A DNA stretch of 64,000 nt, from NCBI GenBank assembly GCA_030386875.1, contig CM059560.1, positions 21,756,683-21,820,682 on the forward strand, in the 5' to 3' direction. Position 1 is the first letter of the stretch. Every line of letters starts with the position of its first letter. Origin of the DNA: Morinoia aosen (lineage: Eukaryota; Arthropoda; Malacostraca; Amphipoda; Talitridae). A model generated the notes under the pieces. The model was not told where the DNA came from. It saw only the letters and a program-made list of their open reading frames with translations, and did no database searches. This document shows positions 35,301 through 50,300 of the stretch, piece after piece. Position numbers and translations under genes: made by a program.

Positions 35301-38300
35301 CCTGCTTGTGTGACCTTTTCCTGCTTGTGAGACCTTTTCCTGATTGCAGGACCTTTTCCTGATTGCAGGACCTTTTCCTGATTGCAGGACCTTTTCCTGC
35401 TTGTGTGACCTTTTCCTGCTTGTGTGACCTTTTCCTGCTTGTGAGACCTTTTCCTGATTGCAGGACCTTTTCCTGATTGCAGGACCTTTTCCTGCTTGTG
35501 TGACCTTTTCCTGCTTGTGAGACCTTTTCCTGCTTGTGAGACCTTTTCCTGCTTGTGAGACCTTTTCCTGCTTGTGAGACCTTTTCCTGCTTGTGAGACC
35601 TTTTCCTGATTGCAGGACCTTTTCCTGCTTGTGTGACCTTTTCCTGCTTGTGAGACCTTTTCCTGCTTGTGAGACCTTTTCCTGCTTGTGAGACCTTTTC
35701 CTGCTTGTGAGACCTTTTCCTGATTGCAGGACCTTTTCCTGATTGTGTGACCTTTTCCTGCTTGTGTGACCTTTTCCTGCTTGTGAGACCTTTTCCTGAT
35801 TGCAGGACCTTTTCCTGATTGTGTGACCTTTTCCTGCTTGTGAGACCTTTTCCTGCTTGTGAGACCTTTTCCTGCTTGTGAGACCTTTTCCTGATTGCAG
35901 GACCTTTTCCTGCTTGTGAGACCTTTTCCTGATTGCAGGACCTTTTCCTGCTTGTGAGACCTTTTCCTGCTTGTGAGACCTTTTCCTGCTTGTGAGACCT
36001 TTTCCAGCTTACAGGACCTTTTCCTGATTGCGTGATCCTTTCTCCCTACACTAGCGTGATCCTTTCTCCCTACACTAGCGTGACCTTTCTCCTTACACTA
36101 GCGTGATCCTTTCTCCCTACACTAGCGTGACCTTTCTCCTTACACTAGCGTGACCTTTCTCCCTACACTAGCGTGACCTTTCTCCTTACACTAGCGTGAT
36201 CCTTTCTCCCTACACTAGCGTGACCTTTCTCCTTACACTAGCGTGACCTTTCTCCTTACACTAGCGTGATCCTTTCTCCCTACACTAGCGTGATCCTTTC
36301 TCCCTACACTAGCGTGACCTTTCTCCTTACACTAGCGTGATCCTTTCTCCCTACACTAGCGTGACCTTTCTCCTTACACTAGCGTGACCTTTCTCCCTAC
36401 ACTAGCGTGACCTTTCTCCTTACACTAGCGTGATCCTTTCTCCCTACACTAGCGTGACCTTTCTCCTTACACTAGCGTGATCCTTTCTCCCTACACTAGC
36501 GTGACCTTTCTCCTTACACTAGCGTGATCCTTTCTCCCTACACTAGCGTGACCTTTCTCCTTACACTAGCGTGATCCTTTCTCCCTACACTAGCGTGATC
36601 CTTTCTCCCTACACTAGCGTGACCTTTCTCCTTACACTAGCGTGACCTTTCTCCCTACACTAGCGTGACCTTTCTCCTTACACTAGCGTGATCCTTTCTC
36701 CCTACACTAGCGTGACCTTTCTCCTTACACTAGCGTGACCTTTCTCCTTACACTAGCGTGATCCTTTCTCCCTACACTAGCGTGATCCTTTCTCCCTACA
36801 CTAGCGTGACCTTTCTCCTTACACTAGCGTGATCCTTTCTCCCTACACTAGCGTGACCTTTCTCCTTACACTAGCGTGACCTTTCTCCCTACACTAGCGT
36901 GATCCTTTCTCCCTACACTAGCGTGACCTTTCTCCTTACACTAGCGTGATCCTTTCTCCTTACACTAGCGTGACCTTTCTCCTTACACTAGCGTGACCTT
37001 TCTCCTTACACTAGCGTGACCTTTCTCCCTACACTAGCGTGACCTTTCTCCTTACACTAGCGTGATCCTTTCTCCCTACACTAGCGTGACCTTTCTCCTT
37101 ACACTAGCGTGACCTTTCTCCTTACACTAGCGTGATCCTTTCTCCCTACACTAGCGTGATCCTTTCTCCCTACACTAGCGTGACCTTTCTCCTTACACTA
37201 GCGTGATCCTTTCTCCCTACACTAGCGTGACCTTTCTCCTTACACTAGCGTGACCTTTCTCCCTACACTAGCGTGACCTTTCTCCTTACACTAGCGTGAT
37301 CCTTTCTCCCTACACTAGCGTGACCTTTCTCCTTACACTAGCGTGATCCTTTCTCCTTACACTAGCGTGACCTTTCTCCCTACACTAGCGTGACCTTTCT
37401 CCCTACACTAGCGTGACCTTTCTCCTTACACTAGCGTGACCTTTCTCCCTACACTAGCGTGACCTTTCTCCCTACACTAGCGTGACCTTTCTCCTTACAC
37501 TAGCGTGATCCTTTCTCCCTACACTAGCGTGACCTTTCTCCTTACACTAGCGTGACCTTTCTCCCTACACTAGCGTGACCTTTCTCCTTACACTAGCGTG
37601 ATCCTTTCTCCCTACACTAGCGTGACCTTTCTCCTTACACTAGCGTGACCTTTCTCCCTACACTAGCGTGACCTTTCTCCTTACACTAGCGTGATCCTTT
37701 CTCCCTACACTAGCGTGACCTTTCTCCTTACACTAGCGTGATCCTTTCTCCCTACACTAGCGTGACCTTTCTCCTTACACTAGCGTGTTCCTTTCTCCCT
37801 ACACTAGCGTGACCTTTCTCCTTACACTAGCGTGATCCTTTCTCCTTACACTAGCGTGACCTTTCTCCCTACACTAGCGTGACCTTTCTCCCTACACTAG
37901 CGTGACCTTTCTCCCTACACTAGCGTGACCTTTCTCCTTACACTAGCGTGACCTTTCTCCCTACACTAGCGTGACCTTTCTCCCTACACTAGCGTGACCT
38001 TTCTCCTTACACTAGCGTGATCCTTTCTCCCTACACTAGCGTGACCTTTCTCCTTACACTAGCGTGATCCTTTCTCTCTACACTAGCGTGACCTTTCTCC
38101 TTACACTAGCGTGACCTTTCTCCTTACACTAGCGTGACCTTTCTCCCTACACTAGCGTGACCTTTCTCCTTACACTAGCGTGATCCTTTCTCCTTACACT
38201 AGCGTGATCCTTTCTCCCTACACTAGCGTGACCTTTCTCCCTACACTAGCGTGACCTTTCTCCCTACACTAGCGTGATCCTTTCTCCCTACACTAGCGTG

Positions 38301-41300
38301 ACCTTTCTCCTTACACTAGCGTGACCTTTCTCCCTACACTAGCGTGACCTTTCTCCTTACACTAGCGTGATCCTTTCTCCCTACACTAGCGTGACCTTTC
38401 TCCCTACACTAGCGTGACCTTTCTCCCTACACTAGCGTGACCTTTCTCCTTACACTAGCGTGATCCTTTCTCCCTACACTAGCGTGACCTTTCTCCTTAC
38501 ACTAGCGTGACCTTTCTCCCTACACTAGCGTGATCCTTTCTCCCTACACTAGCGTGACCTTTCTCCTTACACTAGCGTGACCTTTCTCCCTACACTAGCG
38601 TGACCTTTCTCCTTACACTAGCGTGATCCTTTCTCCCTACACTAGCGTGACCTTTCTCCTTACACTAGCGTGATCCTTTCTCCCTACACTAGCGTGACCT
38701 TTCTCCTTACACTAGCGTGATCCTTTCTCCCTACACTAGCGTGACCTTTCTCCTTACACTAGCGTGACCTTTCTCCCTACACTAGCGTGACCTTTCTCCT
38801 TACACTAGCGTGATCCTTTCTCCCTACACTAGCGTGACCTTTCTCCTTACACTAGCGTGACCTTTCTCCTTACACTAGCGTGATCCTTTCTCCCTACACT
38901 AGCGTGATCCTTTCTCCCTACACTAGCGTGACCTTTCTCCTTACACTAGCGTGATCCTTTCTCCCTACACTAGCGTGACCTTTCTCCTTACACTAGCGTG
39001 ACCTTTCTCCCTACACTAGCGTGACCTTTCTCCTTACACTAGCGTGATCCTTTCTCCCTACACTAGCGTGACCTTTCTCCTTACACTAGCGTGATCCTTT
39101 CTCCCTACACTAGCGTGACCTTTCTCCTTACACTAGCGTGATCCTTTCTCCCTACACTAGCGTGACCTTTCTCCTTACACTAGCGTGATCCTTTCTCCTT
39201 ACACTAGCGTGACCTTTCTCCCTACACTAGCGTGACCTTTCTCCCTACACTAGCGTGACCTTTCTCCTTACACTAGCGTGACCTTTCTCCCTACACTAGC
39301 GTGACCTTTCTCCCTACACTAGCGTGACCTTTCTCCTTACACTAGCGTGATCCTTTCTCCCTACACTAGCGTGACCTTTCTCCTTACACTAGCGTGACCT
39401 TTCTCCCTACACTAGCGTGACCTTTCTCCTTACACTAGCGTGATCCTTTCTCCCTACACTAGCGTGACCTTTCTCCTTACACTAGCGTGACCTTTCTCCC
39501 TACACTAGCGTGACCTTTCTCCTTACACTAGCGTGATCCTTTCTCCCTACACTAGCGTGACCTTTCTCCTTACACTAGCGTGATCCTTTCTCCCTACACT
39601 AGCGTGACCTTTCTCCTTACACTAGCGTGATCCTTTCTCCCTACACTAGCGTGACCTTTCTCCTTACACTAGCGTGATCCTTTCTCCTTACACTAGCGTG
39701 ACCTTTCTCCCTACACTAGCGTGACCTTTCTCCCTACACTAGCGTGACCTTTCTCCCTACACTAGCGTGACCTTTCTCCTTACACTAGCGTGACCTTTCT
39801 CCCTACACTAGCGTGACCTTTCTCCCTACACTAGCGTGACCTTTCTCCTTACACTAGCGTGATCCTTTCTCCCTACACTAGCGTGACCTTTCTCCTTACA
39901 CTAGCGTGATCCTTTCTCTCTACACTAGCGTGACCTTTCTCCTTACACTAGCGTGACCTTTCTCCTTACACTAGCGTGACCTTTCTCCTTACACTAGCGT
40001 GATCCTTTCTCCTTACACTAGCGTGATCCTTTCTCCCTACACTAGCGTGACCTTTCTCCCTACACTAGCGTGACCTTTCTCCCTACACTAGCGTGACCTT
40101 TCTCCCTACACTAGCGTGATCCTTTCTCCCTACACTAGCGTGACCTTTCTCCTTACACTAGCGTGACCTTTCTCCCTACACTAGCGTGACCTTTCTCCTT
40201 ACACTAGCGTGATCCTTTCTCCCTACACTAGCGTGACCTTTCTCCCTACACTAGCGTGACCTTTCTCCTTACACTAGCGTGATCCTTTCTCCCTACACTA
40301 GCGTGACCTTTCTCCCTACACTAGCGTGACCTTTCTCCTTACACTAGCGTGACCTTTCTCCCTACACTAGCGTGATCCTTTCTCCCTACACTAGCGTGAC
40401 CTTTCTCCTTACACTAGCGTGATCCTTTCTCCCTACACTAGCGTGACCTTTCTCCTTACACTAGCGTGATCCTTTCTCCCTACACTAGCGTGACCTTTCT
40501 CCTTACACTAGCGTGACCTTTCTCCCTACACTAGCGTGATCCTTTCTCCCTACACTAGCGTGACCTTTCTCCTTACACTAGCGTGATCCTTTCTCCCTAC
40601 ACTAGCGTGACCTTTCTCCTTACACTAGCGTGATCCTTTCTCCCTACACTAGCGTGACCTTTCTCCCTACACTAGCGTGACCTTTCTCCCTACACTAGCG
40701 TGACCTTTCTCCTTACACTAGCGTGATCCTTTCTCCTTACACTAGCGTGATCCTTTCTCCCTACACTAGCGTGACCTTTCTCCCTACACTAGCGTGATCC
40801 TTTCTCCCTACACTAGCGTGATCCTTTCTCCTTACACTAGCGTGATCCTTTCTCCCTACACTAGCGTGACCTTTCTCCTTACACTAGCGTGACCTTTCTC
40901 CTTACACTAGCGTGATCCTTTCTCCCTACACTAGCGTGACCTTTCTCCTTACACTAGCGTGATCCTTTCTCCCTACACTAGCGTGACCTTTCTCCCTACA
41001 CTAGCGTGACCTTTCTCCCTACACTAGCGTGACCTTTCTCCCTACACTAGCGTGATCCTTTCTCCCTACACTAGCGTGATCCTTTCTCCCTACACTAGCG
41101 TGACCTTTCTCCCTACACTAGCGTGACCTTTCTCCCTACACTAGCGTGATCCTTTCTCCCTACACTAGCGTGATCCTTTCTCCCTACACTAGCGTGACCT
41201 TTCTCCCTACACTAGCGTGACCTTTCCCCCTACACTAGCGTGACCTTTCTCCCTACACTTGCGTGATCCTTTCTCCCTACACTAGCGTGATCCTTTCTCC

Positions 41301-44300
41301 CTACACTAGCGTGATCCTTTCTCCTTACACTAGCGTGATCCTTTCTCCCTACACTAGCGTGACCTTTCTCCCTACACTAGCGTGATCCTTTCTCCTTACA
41401 CTAGCGTGATCCTTTCTCCTTACACTAGCGTGATCCTTTCTCCTTACACTAGCGTGATCCTTTCTCCCTACACTAGCGTGACCTTTCTCCCTACACTAGC
41501 GTGATCCTTTCTCCTTACACTAGCGTGATTCTTTCTCCCTACAATAGCGTGATCCTTTCTCCCTACACTAGCGTGATCCTTTCTCCCTACACTAGCGTGA
41601 TCCTTTCTCCTTACACTAGCGTGACCTTTCTCCCTACACTAGCGTGACCTTTCTCCCTACACTAGCGTGATCCTTTCTCCTTAAACTAGCGTGATCCTTT
41701 CTCCCTACACTAGCGTGATCCTTTCTCCCTACACTAGCGTGATCCTTTCTCCCTACACTAGCGTGATCCTTTCTCCCTACACTTGCGTGATCCTTTCTCC
41801 CTACACTAGCGTGACCTTTCTCCCTACACTAGCGTGACCTTTCTCCCTACACTAGCGTGACCTTTCTCCCTACACTAGCGTGACCTTTCTCCCTACACTA
41901 GCGTGACCTTTCTTCCTACACTAGCGTGACCTTTCTCCCTACACTAGCGTGACCTTTCTCCCTACACTAGCGTGACCTTTCTCCCTACACTAGCGTGACC
42001 TTTCTCCCTACACTAGCGTGACCTTTCTCCCTACACTAGCGTGACCTTTCTCCCTACACTAGCGTGACCTTTCTCCCTACACTAGCGTGACCTTTCTCCC
42101 TACACTAGCGTGACCTTTCTCCCTACACTAGCGTGATCCTTTCTCCCTACACTAGCGTGATCCTTTCTCCCTACACTAGCGTGACCTTTCTCCCTACACT
42201 AGCGTGACCTTTCTCCCTACACTAGCGTGACCTTTCTCCCTACACTAGCGTGACCTTTCTCCTTACACTAGCGTGACCTTTCTCCCTACACCAGCGTGAT
42301 CCTTTCTCCCTACACTAGCGTGACCTTTCTCCCTACACTAGCGTGACCTTTCTCCCTACACTAGCGTGACCTTTCTCCCTACACTAGCGTGATCCTTTCT
42401 CCCTACACTAGCGTGATCCTTTCTCCCTACACTAGCGTGACCTTTCTCCCTACACTAGCGTGACCTTTCTCCCTACACTAGCGTGATCCTTTCTCCCTAC
42501 ACTAGCGTGACCTTTCTCCTTACACTAGCGTGATCCTTTCTCCCTACACTAGCGTGACCTTTCTCCTTACACTAGCGTGATCCTTTCTCCCTACACTAGC
42601 GTGACCTTTCTCCTTACACTAGCGTGACCTTTCTCCCTACACTAGCGTGACCTTTCTCCTTACACTAGCGTGATCCTTTCTCCTTACACTAGCGTGATCC
42701 TTTCTCCCTACACCAGCGTGACCTTTCTCCCTACACTAGCGTGATCCTTTCTCCCTACACTAGCGTGATCCTTTCTCCTTACACTAGCGTGATCCTTTCT
42801 CCCTACACTAGCGTGACCTTTCTCCTTACACTAGCGTGATCCTTTCTCCCTACACTAGCGTGACCTTTCTCCTTACACTAGCGTGACCTTTCTCCCTACA
42901 CTAGCGTGACCTTTCTCCCTACACTAGCGTGACCTTTCTCCTTACACTAGCGTGATCCTTTCTCCCTACACTAGCGTGACCTTTCTCCCTACACCAGCGT
43001 GATCCTTTCTCCCTACACTAGCGTGACCTTTCTCCTTACACTAGCGTGATCCTTTCTCCCTACACTAGCGTGACCTTTCTCCTTACACTAGCGTGACCTT
43101 TCTCCCTACACTAGCGTGACCTTTCTCCCTACACTAGCGTGACCTTTCTCCTTACACTAGCGTGACCTTTCTCCCTACACTAGCGTGACCTTTCTCCCTA
43201 CACTAGCGTGACCTTTCTCCTTACACTAGCGTGGTCCTTTCTCCCTACACTAGCGTGACCTTTCTCCTTACACTAGCGTGGTCCTTTCTCCCTACACTAG
43301 CGTGACCTTTCTCCTTACACTAGCGTGATCCTTTCTCCCTACACTAGCGTGACCTTTCTCCTTACACTAGCGTGACCTTTCTCCCTACACTAGCGTGACC
43401 TTTCTCCTTACACTAGCGTGATCCTTTCTCCCTACACTAGCGTGACCTTTCTCCCTACACTAGCGTGACCTTTCTCCTTACACTAGCGTGATCCTTTCTC
43501 CCTACACTAGCGTGACCTTTCTCCTTACACTAGCGTGACCTTTCTCCCTACACTAGCGTGATCCTTTCTCCCTACACTAGCGTGACCTTTCTCCTTACAC
43601 TAGCGTGATCCTTTCTCCCTACACTAGCGTGACCTTTCTCCTTACACTAGCGTGATCCTTTCTCCCTACACTAGCGTGACCTTTCTCCTTACACTAGCGT
43701 GACCTTTCTCCCTACACTAGCGTGATCCTTTCTCCCTACACTAGCGTGACCTTTCTCCTTACACTAGCGTGATCCTTTCTCCCTACACTAGCGTGACCTT
43801 TCTCCTTACACTAGCGTGATCCTTTCTCCCTACACTAGCGTGACCTTTCTCCTTACACTAGCGTGACCTTTCTCCCTACACTAGCGTGACCTTTCTCCTT
43901 ACACTAGCGTGATCCTTTCTCCTTACACTAGCGTGATCCTTTCTCCCTACACTAGCGTGACCTTTCTCCCTACACTAGCGTGATCCTTTCTCCCTACACT
44001 AGCGTGATCCTTTCTCCTTACACTAGCGTGATCCTTTCTCCTTACACTAGCGTGATCCTTTCTCCCTACACTAGCGTGACCTTTCTCCCTACACTAGCGT
44101 GACCTTTCTCCTTACACTAGCGTGATCCTTTCTCCCTACACTAGCGTGACCTTTCTCCTTACACTAGCGTGATCCTTTCTCCCTACACTAGCGTGACCTT
44201 TCTCCCTACACTAGCGTGACCTTTCTCCCTACACTAGCGTGACCTTTCTCCCTACACTAGCGTGATCCTTTCTCCCTACACTAGCGTGATCCTTTCTCCC

Positions 44301-47300
44301 TACACTAGCGTGACCTTTCTCCCTACACTAGCGTGACCTTTCTCCCTACACTAGCGTGATCCTTTCTCCCTACACTAGCGTGATCCTTTCTCCCTACACT
44401 AGCGTGACCTTTCTCCCTACACTAGCGTGACCTTTCCCCCTACACTAGCGTGACCTTTCTCCCTACACTTGCGTGATCCTTTCTCCCTACACTAGCGTGA
44501 TCCTTTCTCCTTACACCAGCGTGATCCTTTCTCCCTACACTAGCGTGACCTTTCTCCCTACACTAGCGTGATCCTTTCTCCTTACACTAGCGTGATCCTT
44601 TCTCCTTACACTAGCGTGATCCTTTCTCCTTACACTAGCGTGATCCTTTCTCCCTACACTAGCGTGACCTTTCTCCCTACACTAGCGTGATCCTTTCTCC
44701 TTACACTAGCGTGATCCTTTCTCCCTACAATAGCGTGATCCTTTCTCCCTACACTAGCGTGATCCTTTCTCCTTACACTAGCGTGATCCTTTCTCCTTAC
44801 ACTAGCGTGACCTTTCTCCCTACACTAGCGTGACCTTTCTCCCTACACTAGCGTGACCTTTCTCCCTACACTAGCGTGATCCTTTCTCCTTACACTAGCG
44901 TGATCCTTTCTCCCTACACTAGCGTGATCCTTTCTCCCTACACTAGCGTGATCCTTTCTCCCTACACTAGCGTGATCCTTTCTCCCTACACTAGCGTGAT
45001 CCTTTCTCCCTACACTTGCGTGATCCTTTCTCCCTACACTAGCGTGACCTTTCTCCCTACACTAGCGTGACCTTTCTCCCTACACTAGCGTGACCTTTCT
45101 CCCTACACTAGCGTGACCTTTCTCCCTACACTAGCGTGACCTTTCTTCCTACACTAGCGTGACCTTTCTCCCTACACTAGCGTGACCTTTCTCCCTACAC
45201 TAGCGTGACCTTTCTCCCTACACCAGCGTGACCTTTCTCCCTACACTAGCGTGACCTTTCTCCCTACACTAGCGTGACCTTTCTCCCTACACTAGCGTGA
45301 CCTTTCTCCCTACACTAGCGTGACCTTTCTCCCTACACTAGCGTGATCCTTTCTCCCTACACTAGCGTGACCTTTCTCCCTACACTAGCGTGACCTTTCT
45401 CCCTACACTAGCGTGACCTTTCTCCCTACACTAGCGTGACCTTTCTCCCTACACTAGCGTGACCTTTCTCCTTACACTAGCGTGACCTTTCTCCCTACAC
45501 TAGCGTGATCCTTTCTCCCTACACTAGCGTGACCTTTCTCCCTACACTAGCGTGACCTTTCTCCCTACACTAGCGTGACCTTTCTCCCTACACTAGCGTG
45601 ATCCTTTCTCCCTACACTAGCGTGATCCTTTTTCCCTACACTAGCGTGACCTTTCTCCCTACACTAGCGTGATCCTTTCTCCCTACACTAGCGTGACCTT
45701 TCTCCTTACACTAGCGTGATCCTTTCTCCCTACACTAGCGTGACCTTTCTCCTTACACTAGCGTGATCCTTTCTCCCTACACTAGCGTGACCTTTCTCCT
45801 TACACTAGCGTGACCTTTCTCCCTACACTAGCGTGACCTTTCTCCTTACACTAGCGTGATCCTTTCTCCTTACACTAGCGTGATCCTTTCTCCCTACACC
45901 AGCGTGACCTTTCTCCCTACACTAGCGTGATCCTTTCTCCCTACACTAGCGTGATCCTTTCTCCTTACACTAGCGTGATCCTTTCTCCCTACACTAGCGT
46001 GACCTTTCTCCTTACACTAGCGTGATCCTTTCTCCCTACACTAGCGTGACCTTTCTCCTTACACTAGCGTGATCCTTTCTCCCTACACTAGCGTGACCTT
46101 TCTCCCTACACTAGCGTGACCTTTCTCCCTACACTAGCGTGACCTTTCTCCCTACACTAGCGTGATCCTTTCTCCCTACACTAGCGTGATCCTTTCTCCC
46201 TACACTAGCGTGACCTTTCTCCCTACACTAGCATGACCTTTCTCCCTACACTAGCGTGACCTTTCCCCCTACACTAGCGTGACCTTTCCCCCTACACTAG
46301 CGTGACCTTTCTCCCTACACTAGCGTGATCCTTTCTCCCTACACTAGCGTGACCTTTCTCCCTACACTAGCGTGACCTTTCTCCTTACACTAGCGTGATC
46401 CTTTCTCCCTACACTAGCGTGACCTTTCTCCCTACACTAGCGTGATCCTTTCTCCCTACACTAGCGTGACCTTTCTCCCTACACTAGCGTGACCTTTCTC
46501 CTTACACTAGCGTGATCCTTTCTCCCTACACTAGCGTGATCCTTTCTCCCTACACTAGCGTGACCTTTCTCCCTACACTAGCGTGACCTTTCTCCCTACA
46601 CTAGCGTGACCTTTCTCCTTACACTAGCGTGATCCTTTCTCCCTACACTAGCGTGACCTTTCTCCTTACACTAGCGTGATCCTTTCTCCCTACACTAGCG
46701 TGACCTTTCTCCTTACACTAGCGTGATCCTTTCTCCCTACACTAGCGTGACCTTTCTCCTTACACTAGCGTGACCTTTCTCCCTACACTAGCGTGACCTT
46801 TCTCCCTACACTAGCGTGACCTTTCTCCCTACACTAGCGTGACCTTTCTCCCTACACTAGCGTGACCTTTCTCCCTACACTAGCGTGATCCTTTCTCCCT
46901 ACACTAGCGTGATCCTTTCTCCCTACACTAGCGTGACCTTTCTCCCTACACTAGCGTGATCCTTTCTCCCTACACTAGCGTGATCCTTTCTCCCTACACT
47001 AGCGTGACCTTTCTCCCTACACTAGCGTGACCTTTCTCCCTACACTAGCGTGATCCTTTCTCCCTACACTAGCGTGACCTTTCTCCTTACACTAGCGTGA
47101 TCCTTTCTCCCTACACTAGCGTGACCTTTCTCCTTACACTAGCGTGATCCTTTCTCCCTACACTAGCGTGACCTTTCTCCTTACACTAGCGTGACCTTTC
47201 TCCCTACACTAGCGTGACCTTTCTCCTTACACTAGCGTGATCCTTTCTCCTTACACTAGCGTGATCCTTTCTCCCTACACCAGCGTGACCTTTCTCCCTA

Positions 47301-50300
47301 CACTAGCGTGATCCTTTCTCCCTACACTAGCGTGATCCTTTCTCCCTACACTAGCGTGATCCTTTCTCCTTACACTAGCGTGATCCTTTCTCCCTACACT
47401 AGCGTGACCTTTCTCCTTACACTAGCGTGATCCTTTCTCCCTACACTAGCGTGACCTTTCTCCCTACACTAGCGTGACCTTTCTCCCTACACTAGCGTGA
47501 CCTTTCTCCTTACACTAGCGTGATCCTTTCTCCCTACACTAGCGTGACCTTTCTCCCTACACTAGCGTGATCCTTTCTCCCTACACTAGCGTGACCTTTC
47601 TCCTTACACTAGCGTGATCCTTTCTCCCTACACTAGCGTGACCTTTCTCCTTACACTAGCGTGACCTTTCTCCCTACACTAGCGTGACCTTTCTCCCTAC
47701 ACTAGCGTGACCTTTCTCCCTACACTAGCGTGACCTTTCTCCTTACACTAGCGTGACCTTTCTCCCTACACTAGCGTGACCTTTCTCCCTACACTAGCGT
47801 GACCTTTCTCCTTACACTAGCGTGATCCTTTCTCCCTACACTAGCGTGACCTTTCTCCTTACACTAGCGTGATCCTTTCTCCCTACACTAGCGTGACCTT
47901 TCTCCTTACACTAGCGTGACCTTTCTCCCTACACTAGCGTGATCCTTTCTCCCTACACTAGCGTGACCTTTCTCCTTACACTAGCGTGATCCTTTCTCCC
48001 TACACTAGCGTGACCTTTCTCCCTACACTAGCGTGATCCTTTCTCCCTACACTAGCGTGACCTTTCTCCTTACACTAGCGTGACCTTTCTCCCTACACTA
48101 GCGTGACCTTTCTCCTTACACTAGCGTGATCCTTTCTCCTTACACTAGCGTGATCCTTTCTCCCTACACTAGCGTGACCTTTCTCCCTACACTAGCGTGA
48201 TCCTTTCTCCCTACACTAGCGTGATCCTTTCTCCTTACACTAGCGTGATCCTTTCTCCTTACACTAGCGTGATCCTTTCTCCTTACACTAGCGTGATCCT
48301 TTCTCCCTACACTAGCGTGACCTTTCTCCCTACACTAGCGTGACCTTTCTCCTTACACTAGCGTGATCCTTTCTCCCTACACTAGCGTGACCTTTCTCCT
48401 TACACTAGCGTGATCCTTTCTCCCTACACTAGCGTGACCTTTCTCCCTACACTAGCGTGACCTTTCTCCCTACACTAGCGTGACCTTTCTCCCTACACTA
48501 GCGTGATCCTTTCTCCCTACACTAGCGTGATCCTTTCTCCCTACACTAGCGTGACCTTTCTCCCTACACTAGCGTGACCTTTCTCCCTACACTAGCGTGA
48601 TCCTTTCTCCCTACACTAGCGTGATCCTTTCTCCCTACACTAGCGTGACCTTTCTCCTTACACTAGCGTGACCTTTCCCCCTACACTAGCGTGACCTTTC
48701 TCCCTACACTTGCGTGATCCTTTCTCCCTACACTAGCGTGATCCTTTCTCCTTACACTAGCGTGATCCTTTCTCCCTACACTAGCGTGACCTTTCTCCCT
48801 ACACTAGCGTGATCCTTTCTCCTTACACTAGCGTGATCCTTTCTCCTTACACTAGCGTGATCCTTTCTCCCTACACTAGCGTGACCTTTCTCCCTACACT
48901 AGCGTGATCCTTTCTCCTTACACTAGCGTGATCCTTTCTCCCTACAATAGCGTGATCCTTTCTCCCTACACTAGCGTGATCCTTTCTCCTTACACTAGCG
49001 TGATCCTTTCTCCTTACACTAGCGTGACCTTTCTCCCTACACTAGCGTGACCTTTCTCCCTACACTAGCGTGACCTTTCTCCCTACACTAGCGTGATCCT
49101 TTCTCCTTACACTAGCGTGATCCTTTCTCCCTACACTAGCGTGATCCTTTCTCCCTACACTAGCGTGATCCTTTCTCCCTACACTAGCGTGATCCTTTCT
49201 CCCTACACTTGCGTGATCCTTTCTCCCTACACTAGCGTGACCTTTCTCCCTACACTAGCGTGACCTTTCTCCCTACACTAGCGTGACCTTTCTCCCTACA
49301 CTAGCGTGACCTTTCTCCCTACACTAGCGTGACCTTTCTTCCTACACTAGCGTGACCTTTCTCCCTACACTAGCGTGACCTTTCTCCCTACACTAGCGTG
49401 ACCTTTCTCCCTACACTAGCGTGACCTTTCTCCCTACACTAGCGTGACCTTTCTCCCTACACTAGCGTGACCTTTCTCCCTACACTAGCGTGACCTTTCT
49501 CCTTACACTAGCGTGACCTTTCTCCCTACACTAGCGTGATCCTTTCTCCCTACACTAGCGTGACCTTTCTCCCTACACTAGCGTGACCTTTCTCCCTACA
49601 CTAGCGTGACCTTTCTCCCTACACTAGCGTGACCTTTCTCCCTACACTAGCGTGACCTTTCTCCTTACACTAGCGTGACCTTTCTCCCTACACTAGCGTG
49701 ATCCTTTCTCCCTACACTAGCGTGACCTTTCTCCCTACACTAGCGTGACCTTTCTCCCTACACTAGCGTGATCCTTTCTCCCTACACTAGCGTGATCCTT
49801 TCTCCCTACACTAGCGTGACCTTTCTCCCTACACTCGCGTGACCTTTCTCCCTACACTAGCGTGATCCTTTCTCCCTACACTAGCGTGACCTTTCTCCTT
49901 ACACTAGCGTGATCCTTTCTCCCTACACTAGCGTGACCTTTCTCCTTACACTAGCGTGATCCTTTCTCCCTACACTAGCGTGACCTTTCTCCTTACACTA
50001 GCGTGACCTTTCTCCCTACACTAGCGTGACCTTTCTCCTTACACTAGCGTGATCCTTTCTCCTTACACTAGCGTGATCCTTTCTCCCTACACCAGCGTGA
50101 CCTTTCTCCCTACACTAGCGTGATCCTTTCTCCCTACACTAGCGTGATCCTTTCTCCTTACACTAGCGTGATCCTTTCTCCCTACACTAGCGTGACCTTT
50201 CTCCTTACACTAGCGTGATCCTTTCTCCCTACACTAGCGTGACCTTTCTCCCTACACTAGCGTGACCTTTCTCCCTACACTAGCGTGATCCTTTCTCCCT

